NCBI RefSeq assembly: GCF_028858725.1
Contig: NC_084781.1
Location: 5,278,513-5,342,512 of the forward strand
From: Colius striatus
Lineage: Eukaryota; Chordata; Aves; Coliiformes; Coliidae
Direction of reading: 5' to 3'
DNA: 64,000 nt
Positions within the stretch are counted from its first letter, which is position 1; each line of letters starts with the position of its first letter. Positions 1-8,500 of the stretch are shown here, piece after piece. The notes below the pieces were generated by a model. That model did no database searches, was not told the DNA's origin, and saw only the letters and a list, made by a program, of their open reading frames with translations. Position numbers and translations under genes: made by a program.

Positions 1-465
1 AAGTAGAGACTCTACTGGACTATTGTATTCCTCGGTAGATACTAGTAACCACTTAATATTGTGAAATTTAATATTAATTAGTAATATTATGAGCATTATA
101 ACAAACATGGTGTAATATTAATACTACAATAATGTTAGTAACTAATACTTTTAGATGCTGGTGGATGATAGAAGCTCTTGCAGAGACTGAGAAATGTACA
201 AATCTACAGCTCCGTTCCGATAAGTTCTGACGGACAATTGTTACTTGCAGATCACAGAATGATACAATCGTGTGTGTGTGTAGCTTGCCTTTGCCAGTTT
301 TAAGCCTTGCACTGCTTTATGCTTTCCACTGTCTCCATGTGACTCCTAACACACCGTCCTCACCCTGTGCAGCACCTGAGGGACCGCAAACAGAAGTGGC
401 GACAGGACAGTATGGCTACTGTCTCTCAACCGTAACCTCGCCAGTTGCGAGGGGGGCAACCGCTC
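1..465. other. AT-rich left flank with no recognisable gene
   Basis: The first 250 bases are AT-rich with repeated TAATATTA-type words. Composition turns GC-rich after about position 350. In mammals CFAP68 (C11orf1) lies head-to-head with FDXACB1, so its first exon could be expected here on the minus strand. I could not recognise any of that protein in the reverse complement. A short non-coding first exon would not be visible by reading. Confidence 0.5.
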
Positions 466-467
466 TG

Positions 468-752
468 GCAACCGACGCCGCTGCCCTGCAACTGGCCCCG
501 CAACTGCCCCCGCTGCCCTGCAACTGCCTCCGCTGCCCCGCAACCGGCCCCGCAACTGCCCCCGCTGCTCCGCAACTGCCCCCGCTGCCCCGCAACCGCC
601 CCTGCTGCCCCGCAACCGCCCCCGCTGCCCCGCAACCGCCCCTGCTGCCCCGCAACTGCCCCCGCTGCCCCGCAACCGCCCCTGCTGCCCCGCAACCGGC
701 CCCGCAACTGCCCCCGCTGCTCCGCAACCGGCCCCGCAACCGGCCCCGCGGC
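468..752. repeat. C-rich 20-bp minisatellite upstream of FDXACB1
   Basis: This is a tandem array of a 20-bp unit close to GCAACCGCCCCTGCTGCCCC, with C/T variants, interrupted by 12-bp GGCCCCGCAACY units. It spans about 285 bp and ends about 80 bp before the FDXACB1 start codon. Because 20 is not a multiple of 3, every frame reads the same Pro/Ala/Arg/Cys-rich peptide in rotation, which creates several long spurious open frames on both strands. The minus strand carries many runs of four G, so it has G-quadruplex potential. Array length is probably polymorphic. Confidence 0.93.
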
Positions 753-1260
753 TGAGCGCGGTGGCGCCCGACGTTTCGTCATAGGGGAGCGCCGGCGCTC
801 TGCAGGTGCCGGGCTCCGGGCTGGCGGCGGCCATGGGGCCGGTGCGCCGCGTCCTGCTGCTCGGAGAGGGCAACTTCTCCTTTGCAGCCTCCCTGTGCGA
901 AGCCGCGGGGACACACGTTGTGGCCACTTGCTACGAGAGGGAGGAGGAGGTGTCCGGCCGGGAGCGAGCCGCGGAGAACATCCGTCGGCTGCGGGAGAGA
1001 GGTGGGTGGGCGCCGGCGGGGCCGAGCCGGCCGCGGGGAAGGGACGGCGGCAGCGGGAGCCCTCGGGCCAAACGACGCGGGAGGCCGGGACTCGGCCCTT
1101 GGCTTCAGCCGCGCTTCTGGTAACGGCCGAGGGACGGCACTCGAGCCGCACGCCTCGGCTGCTTCGAGGAGCCGGCCCGTCACTGTGTAGCCCTTCACCA
1201 CGCCGAGCTCCTCGGAAGATCGCTCTTGCCACGAGCAACTGGAGCGTCCGAGAGGTTAAA
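740..1260 (+). promoter_or_regulatory. FDXACB1: CpG-rich promoter and first exon region of FDXACB1
   Basis: The sequence is GC-rich and dense in CpG from the end of the minisatellite through exon 1 into intron 1, typical of a housekeeping CpG-island promoter. No TATA box is visible. The start codon at 833 has a near-perfect Kozak context (GCGGCCATGG). The transcription start is inferred to lie between about 755 and 830 but cannot be fixed by reading. Confidence 0.7.
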
Positions 1261-4092
1261 TCAGAACCTCATCAGACCGAAGCAGTGCTGCAGCAAGCAG
1301 CCGGTTAGCAGAGGTCTGCGGGAGAGCAGAGGCAGCCTGGGCTGTCTGCTCCTCTGGCGCACAGCAGTGGGACGGCGCCTGTCAGCCGCTGCTCTCGGCT
1401 GCTCCAGCCGGGCCAGAGGACTTGAGCTGCTCCTTTCTGTGCATTTTCTGTCGTGGTAAGTGTCAGAGTCTTGTTTTCCGTTTACTTTTGAAGGAGCTGA
1501 AGTTATGTTTTCTGTGGACTGCGCCAAGCTGAAGGACTACTTTGTACCAGAAAAGCGAGAATTTGATGGTATTTATTTCAACTTCCCTCACTGTGGGAGG
1601 AAGGCTGGGGTAGTGAGGAACAGAGAGCTGCTTGCACACTTCTTCCGTAGGTGAGTAACCCAGCCCTGTGGTAACTGGCTGCTCGATGCACGTCGCTGGG
1701 TGCGTTTCAGGCCTTTCTCTGGCACTGTAACATTTCTGAGTGTGCCATCAGGATTTTTGCTGTTGCCTTGCTTTCCTTCCAGCTCTGCAGAAGTGCTGAC
1801 CGAGGAGGGAGAGATTCATGTGGCTCTTTGCAACGGACAAGGTGGGACACCTGCTGATCAACCAAGGAGAGAATGGCACAACAGCTGGCAAATAGTGGCT
1901 GTGGCAGCAGGAGCTGGGTTTATCCTGAGTGATGTCCATCCTTTTAAAGCAGAGACTATCCATGGATATAAGTGTACAGGCTACAGGTAACCATCATGTG
2001 CCAAAACTGGAAAGCTGATACACCTGCTCCTGTAACTCCTTGCACTGAGATGTGCTTTTAGTATCTTGCTTGTTGGAGGGAATAACTCCCTTTAAATGTT
2101 ACTAAAAATAGCTACATTTTTACAGGGTTTTTTGCCTGTAAGCAGAATAGCCAAGATAAAAAGGCAAGCTTCTTGCCAAAGTACCCTCTAAAAATGAGAT
2201 TATTTTAAAGATCAAAATGGTCAGAACAAATGTCAGTCTCAGCCTAAAGACAGCAGGAGGACTGTGATATTTGTATCTACTTAGCAGATAATCAGAGAGT
2301 GGTGGATGTTGGCAGGGAGCTCCAGCGATCATCTAGTCCTATGCCAGAGCTCAAAGCAGGTCCAGCTAAAGCAAGTTGATCCAGACACATCCAGTCTCCA
2401 GGGATGGAGAGAGCACAACCTTTCTGTGCAACTTGTTCTCCTGCCCAGTAAAAAGAAGCCCTGTGATTCCACAGGTGTGTTTGTTACACAGAGTTACCTG
2501 TGTAATACTTACTTGTGATAAATTCAATCTAGGTACTGCACAGTGACCTTGCTCTGCTCTTGTGTATTGCCAGGAGTCAAGATAAATCTTTCTGTGTAGA
2601 GGGAGCTTTAAACCACATTTTCACACGGAGCATGCCACTTCCATATTCCAAACCCATGACCTGTGAGATAGAACTGGAAAGCCAAAAAGTTTCTTTTCAA
2701 GTACCACAAGTACTTGTGGATAAAATTAATAGGTAAGTTTTATAATTAGTTTCTTTTTGGCAGTAACACTGTTCTCAGTGGGAATGCCCAACACAGGTGT
2801 CTGTTGAGATGGAATTTTCCCTCCTTCATATTATGATCACAGGAAGGCTTTTCAAGGAAATCTGTTCAGTGGTGCCCATAATTTGCACTTTTATTTTTCA
2901 CAGGGGTTTCCTAGAACAACCTTCAAGTCATCCAATACGGACAGTAAAGGAGAAGCTGACTGCAGAGCTCAGCCAAGCCTTTGCATTACAAAACATTGAC
3001 TGCTGCCATTCTCTCCTTCACCGAGATCACCTTGATGGTGTTTGTAACTCAAATATTTTTTGGGTCGTTCTGAGCCCAGAGGAGAATCCAAGCACCGAGG
3101 AAAGGTCTAAAGAACTGGCAAATGCAGTTGTGTTTTCCTGTGTTGATTTCTGCAGGGACACAGAAAAGGATGGCTGGCTGAACGTACAAGAGGGATGCCA
3201 CTTTTCAAAACAGTACTGTCTTAGACCTTCCCTTCTGCCTTATGCTCAGGCAATGATACACAGAGGAGCCTTTCTCCCAGGGACACTTTATGTCCTTTCT
3301 GGCCCAGTTTTCAGGAAGTGTCTAATCACTCCTCACTCTATGCCTGTTTTTCATGAGATGGTTCTTGCATATGCAGTTAACAGGGGTACAGAGAGCAGCT
3401 ATATCCAGGTGTTGGTGAATAACATTAAAACCAGCATACATTCTCTTCTTCAGACTGTTTCCACCTTGAAGCTGAATATCAGTCTGCAGGAAGCAACGAG
3501 CTTTGAAACAACTGAGCTAAATGACTTTGCTGCTTTTGAATCTCAGCTTAGTAAAATCCAGTACCTCATCTGGATGGAGATGGATGCTTCACAGGCCTGT
3601 GAGAAGGGCTCCTGTGTAGGCATTATAAGGACACATCATTATGAACTAGTAAGTGGTGAGTTGACTGTTGTCTTTGTTTCATTGAATCTTGATCTCTTAG
3701 CCATGCTGATCTGTGGAATATCTGACTGGAGAATGCTCTGGACATCAGACACACGGTTCCTCCGTCAATTTCCTAGAGGAAAGTTACGACTTTTCAAGAG
3801 TTTTTCTCTCTATCCACCTTCCTATGTGCATGATGTCAGCTTCTGGCTTCCTGATGGGGAACAGTTTGAGGAAGTTGCTTTTCACACCATTGCCAGGCAG
3901 GTGTCAGGTGAAATGGTTGTGTCCATCCAGTTAATCGACAGTTTCCAGCAGGCAGAGACTGGACGGAAGAGCCTCTGCTACAGGCTGACCTTTCAGTCCT
4001 GTGACAAGGCACTGAGCTGCAAGGAGGTGGCAGAGATGCAGCTCCTCTTTCGAAAGGAAATAAACCAACTCTTGCATGTAACTCTTCGGTAG
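833..4092 (+). CDS. FDXACB1: FDXACB1, ferredoxin-fold anticodon-binding domain-containing protein 1 (625 aa)
   Basis: Five exons: 833-1001, 1494-1650, 1783-1986, 2574-2732, 2904-4092. All junctions are GT-AG and in phase, and the stop is TAG at 4090. The N-terminal part (about residues 1-200) is a Rossmann-like domain of the yeast BMT5 rRNA uridine-N3-methyltransferase type. It shows LLLGEGNFSF (8-17), FNFPHCGRKAG and NRELLAHFF in exon 2, and GQGGTPAD in exon 3. The middle part, in the large last exon, contains SGPVFRKC and VNRGT and is the PheRS-like region. The final ~95 residues are the FDX-ACB domain, with the hallmark YPPSYVHDVSFWL (533-545). FDX-ACB domains bind the tRNA anticodon stem in phenylalanyl-tRNA synthetases. 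The function of this composite protein is not established, and neither activity can be proved from sequence. Length matches the human protein (624 aa). The orthologue call is firm; the exact start is supported by the Kozak context and by human MAPRR-like alignment. Confidence 0.96.
2318..2465 (-). mobile_element. Old CR1 LINE fragment in FDXACB1 intron 3
   Basis: The plus strand reads as a diverged reverse complement of a CR1 3' region: a GATCATCTAGTCC-like segment, then CTCCAGGGATGGAGA, CACAACCTTTCTG and CAGTAAAAAGAAG. The terminal ATTCTATG repeats are missing, so this is an internal remnant. The match is from memory of the CR1 consensus; the boundaries are approximate. Confidence 0.7.
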
Positions 4093-5160
4093 AGCTTTGT
4101 CAGTTGTTCTCAGGTGCCCAAGCAGCATCTCTGCTTGTTACCAACCTGGAAAATGTGGCCCACATCTTGCTGAACCTAACGCTGTGTTATCGCAGTGCCT
4201 CTAGGAAGGTGGTGTGGGCTTCAAGTACCTGCACACATTTTAAATGTGGAGATTCCTGTTGATGATGACCAAGCCCCTTCCCGTTCTGCTTGTGTGTAAC
4301 CAAACCTCATATTAAAAACAATGCTTTCCTTTGCTTGGGTCCCGTGGGACTGGATGTGATCTCCGTTGGGAACACCCACCTCTTGTCACCACTTTTCCAA
4401 GTCGATCCCAAGCAGGGGGAAGTCGCTGGAGCAAAAGCAGCACCAAAGGTGGGTCTGTGCCCTCCGGCACAGCGCTTCCTCAACCTGCACCCTCTAAAGA
4501 GCGAGGGAGGGCTCGCTGCTGGGGGCTGCCTGAAGCAGCCTCCCCAGCCCTGCTTACAGGGAGCTGGGGCTGCTCTGGGGGACAGAGGGCTTCATGGCTC
4601 GTGCTCCACTCCCCAACGACGGGGCTGGCACGTTGCCAGCAGGACAGGCAGCCACGAAGGCAGAGACCCAGGCCTCGACTACAGGCCGGTCACGTTGCCC
4701 ACACTACAACCACACAGCTTTGCTCCTTCCTTAGAAAGGCGAGGCAGGGTGGCCTCAGGGACCAGAGAGCTCCATATCCCCTTAAAGGGGTGAAGATGCT
4801 GGCTGTCCCCTTCCTTACAGGGTTGCTGCTCTCTCCTGGCAGCCAGACCGTGGGGCAACATGGCAAAAGGCCAAAGACCCGAGCCCTGCTTACAGGGAGG
4901 TCGCCCAGCGCAAAGCCAGCGGGGGCATCTGTGGGAAGTTTAGGAAGCAAAGGGGTCCATTCTGAACCTTGTGACTCAACAGGAGGGCCTCCCTTACCCT
5001 TTTTGTCTCCAGTCTGTAACAAGTTCTATTAAAGCAACCCTACCTTGGTTTCCCTTTGTGTGTATCTTCCGCGTAGTAAGCTGGAGCCTGAGCCGTACCT
5101 TTGACCTCTGCTGAGATTTCCTGTTACAAATGAATAATAAAATCACTTTTGCTGTGATCT
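4093..5160 (+). other. FDXACB1: FDXACB1 3' untranslated and downstream region
   Basis: This non-coding stretch is GC-rich between about 4330 and 5030 but not CpG-rich. It lies between the FDXACB1 stop and the ALG9 promoter. Candidate poly(A) signals are ATTAAA at 4311, ATTAAA at 5028 and AATAAA at 5136, so the transcript may end at about 4330 or run to about 5160. An 18-bp word (AGCCCTGCTTACAGGGAG) occurs twice, at 4546 and 4882. Open frames of 167 and 233 codons cross this region, but they look like composition artefacts. Confidence 0.6.
5136..5141 (+). terminator. FDXACB1: AATAAA poly(A) signal, probable distal end of FDXACB1
   Basis: Canonical hexamer followed within 30 bases by a TG-rich stretch (TTGCTGTGATCTGT). 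Weaker upstream alternatives are ATTAAA at 5028 and at 4311. Which one is used cannot be decided without transcript ends. Confidence 0.55.
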
Positions 5161-5239
5161 GTCACGGTGTTTAATTTGAAACGTGATTCACTCATTCTCG
5201 ACACATCTGTTTTCCCCCGAGTCCATTTTTCTCAGCACC

Positions 5240-5580
5240 TGCAGTGGGAAGGCCGCGGCTGACAGGTCAACCTCCGGAGAATGTGATCTCCCATTCTCTC
5301 CCCGCACAGCTTACATCCCCGCCCTTTTCAAAGCTATTCAACGCGCGGTTCAAAACGCTTTTCCCGACCGTGTCTCTTTTCCAGCCGCTTCCCTTGCGGC
5401 TCTCCCGGGGCAGGGCCAGGCCTGGCGGCGGCGCGGCTGCGTCCTTGCGAACATCGCGCGTACGGCCGCTTGCGTGGGGCGGGCTCCCGTGCCCACAACC
5501 GGCATGGCGGCCGTCGGCTTCGGCACCGCTCCGGTTTTGTCCGCTGTCAGGGAGCGAGCTTTCGGCAGCCCGTACTCGGC
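5240..5580 (+). promoter_or_regulatory. ALG9: CpG-rich promoter and 5' leader of ALG9
   Basis: GC- and CpG-rich sequence rises sharply from about 5250 and runs to the ALG9 start at 5581. It contains a GGGGCGGG Sp1-type box near 5477 and an ATGGCGGC word at 5504 that fits the YY1 consensus. No TATA box is visible. If transcription starts upstream of 5504, the ATG there opens an upstream frame that overlaps the ALG9 start out of frame. Confidence 0.65.
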
Positions 5581-8500
5581 ATGGCCGCCAAGGGGGCTCG
5601 GCAGCGGCCGCGAGCTGCAGGTGGCGGTGAGTCCGCCCGGTCGCGGTCGGAGGCCGCAGGCGCGGATGAGGCCCGGCTGGAGTGAGTGTCGCTGCGGGCG
5701 GTGGGGCTGCGGGGCCGGGGACAGGGCTGCGGGGCCAGGGACAGGGCTGCGGGGACAGGGCTGCGGGGACAGGGACAGGGCTGCGGGGACAGGGGCAGGG
5801 CTGCGAGGACAGGGCTGCAGGGACAGGGACGCGCCTGTGCGAGGGGGACCGCTCTGTGGACACGTTCAGCAGCCGTCACTGGGGAGAGACCGCAGCTGTC
5901 CTTTAGGGACAGCAGCCTCATGGTCAGTGGGGCAGTGTTGTGAACACCCGCCCACGTTATTCCCTCGCTCCTAGGGTTTTCATCTCTCAAATGAACCCGT
6001 TGCCCTGAGTGGTCCCTGGGTTGGGTGGCCGTGGTGGCTGCCCAGCCGGATTGGCCTGTGTTGTGGAAATGAGGCTCCCTGGTCTCTCTCCTGTGGAGCT
6101 CCTCCTGGGCTTATGGTAGCTAGTGTGTGGCCTGTCTGTGTGTTGGGGAAAAGAGGAAGAGATCCCGAGAGGCTGTCTGGCAGAGACAGAGAGAGGTTAA
6201 GCACTTGGGGCCTTTGCTCAGGTATGGTGATGGGGGATGATGGTGAGGGGAGATGATGGCCCCATCCCTTCCTTGGGAGGCGACTGGCATCTCCCAAGGA
6301 GAGCGGTGAATGAAAGACTTACAGGTGCTTACACAGTGCTTAAATGTATGTGTCATTTTCTTGCCTAGTGTCACATTGCTAGTTTTGATCTTATTATTGA
6401 GTTATCTTCATGCATGTTTGTATTTTTCCTTTGGGCTAGGCCATCTGGGAGCAAAGCAGGACAAGTTTGGGCCCCTGAAGGTTCAACAGCTTTCAAGTGT
6501 CTCATTTCCGCCAGGTTCTGTGCTGCTCTCTTAAGCAACATCTCTGACTGTGATGAGACGTTTAACTATTGGGAACCAGTAAGTGCCTTTTTTTCTTTGG
6601 AGACACCTGGCTGTTTGTAGTTGGTCTGTGAAAATGCAGCTTTTTGTAGAACCTTGTGCTGATCAATGTGTACCAAAAAGAAGTTTTCTTACACAAGAAT
6701 TCAGAGATGAGAAATGCAAAACTGTCTGCTCTGTGATGCTTATTTATTTATGCATTTATTCTCCATTTTAGACACACTACCTCATTTATGGGAAGGGGTT
6801 TCAGACATGGGAATACTCTCCAGCCTATGCCATCCGCTCCTATGCTTACCTATGGCTTCATGCCTTACCAGCCCTGTTCCACGCTAGAGTCCTACAGACT
6901 AACAAGGTAAATCAGATGTGTGAAGGCTTCTTTTGAGATGAATAAACATGTCCTTAGTCTCTGTTAAACAGCTGCTTTGTTTGTTGTCAGAGGTAACACT
7001 AATTCATTTTCCAGACACTAACCTGTAAAGATTTCTTGCATTTGGTGAGCTGACTCAACACAGTCCAAGAAAAAGTGTTTGAAAAGTTGCAGGGAAATGC
7101 AGCTAGGCTCTGGTGTTATTGAAAAGCTGTCCCAGATGGGCTTGTAGATGCTCAGGCTTTTGAGAGTGTGCAGGCTTGGGGACCATTCCATGGCCAAAAG
7201 ATGGTTAGTTCTGGTAAGTTAGTGGACTGTGTTCACTTTTGGTGTTGTGAAGGTCTCAGTGTTAGAGGGCTCAACCTTAAGCTGCTGGGATCTCCAGCAT
7301 CCCTTGGGGTGGGATCTGGGTCTACAAGAGTATTCTCATTCACCACTGCTGAACTTGCTCCATCCTGTTCAGAACTTTTTTGCTTGGGACTGTGTTATTA
7401 GTAGTAGGTGTGTAAGTTTCCTTGCAGACCTTGTTCAGACTCTGAGTGTGTCTCCTAGGTTCTTATCTTCTATTTCCTCCGATGCTTCCTGGCTTTCCTG
7501 AGCTGTGTTTGTGAACTCTATTTCTACAAGTGAGTATCAGAAACAGTATCCCCTCCAAATTTAACACTGGTGCTATGTTTGCTTATCATAGTGAATTTTA
7601 ATGGAACACATCAGTTGTTGCTCTCTGTAGTGTACCTGCCAGTGGTGTTTATATCCACTAAAAGCAGTAGTCTGAACATAAAATTGTTTCATTTAAGCTG
7701 GATTTTTATTTTTACCTGCTGCCTCTTCATGTGTGGCTTTCAGACCTTGTGTGACTTATGTAGGCAGTAGTCTGGTTTTATGAATGTGAGCCTTGGCTTT
7801 TTGCATGATGGATTTTGTGAGAGATGAAAATCTTAGGTTGATGTTGCCACAGCAGTGCAGACTTTGTAAGTTCTGGAGGTTTGTGTGAATGCAACTGACA
7901 TTGGTGGAAGCCAAGTCTCTTCTAGAGTTTTACACTAGTGTAACTTAAGAGGATTTGAAATCCTAGGCCAGAGACAGTCATACTTGCTCTTCAGGTCACC
8001 TTCAGTGGCTGAGTAATGAGAACTGCCCACCTTTAAAGCCCTCAAGATGCTGCATGGATTGTTCCTGGTTCTGCATGCACTTGCTACTCCTCTTTTACTT
8101 ACTGAGGCTATTTTTGTGTTATCTAATTCTCTCGTGCTTCCTTAGGGCTGTGTGCAAGAAGTTTGGGCTACATGTGAGCAGGCTGATGTTGGCTTTTTTA
8201 GTACTCAGCACTGGGATGTTTTGCTCATCTGCAGGTAAGTTTGCTTAACAACATCACTAACCATTACTTTGTAACTAGAAACCAAAGACAGGTCACAGAA
8301 TCACAGAATCTTTTAGTTTGGAAAAGACCTTTAAGATCATCAAGTCCAACTGTTAACCCAGCACTGCCATATCCACCCCTAAGCCATGTCTCTCAGCACC
8401 ACATCTGCATGGCTTTGGAATAACTCCAGGGATGGGGTTTCCACTGCTTCCCTGGACAGGCTTTTCCAATGCTTGATAAATGTTTCAGTGAAATTTTTTT

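Noticed and set aside
1-465. CFAP68 (C11orf1) first exon expected head-to-head with FDXACB1
   Set aside because: No minus-strand peptide resembling that protein could be read. The region is AT-rich and then repetitive.
346-1308. Several open frames of 107-287 codons on both strands upstream of and across FDXACB1 exon 1
   Set aside because: They are produced by the 20-bp minisatellite, whose unit is not a multiple of three and leaves all frames open, and by low stop density in the CpG island. The products are Pro/Ala/Arg/Gly repeats.
4290-5032. Two overlapping open frames of 167 and 233 codons as possible genes
   Set aside because: They lie in the FDXACB1 3' region, lack recognisable domains and overlap in different frames, consistent with GC-driven stop depletion. 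The repeat within is reported as a finding only.
5183-5990. Overlapping open frames of 128-263 codons around ALG9 exon 1
   Set aside because: GC-rich promoter plus the G-rich minisatellite. Only the frame from 5581 matches a known protein, and it leaves at the donor at 5682.
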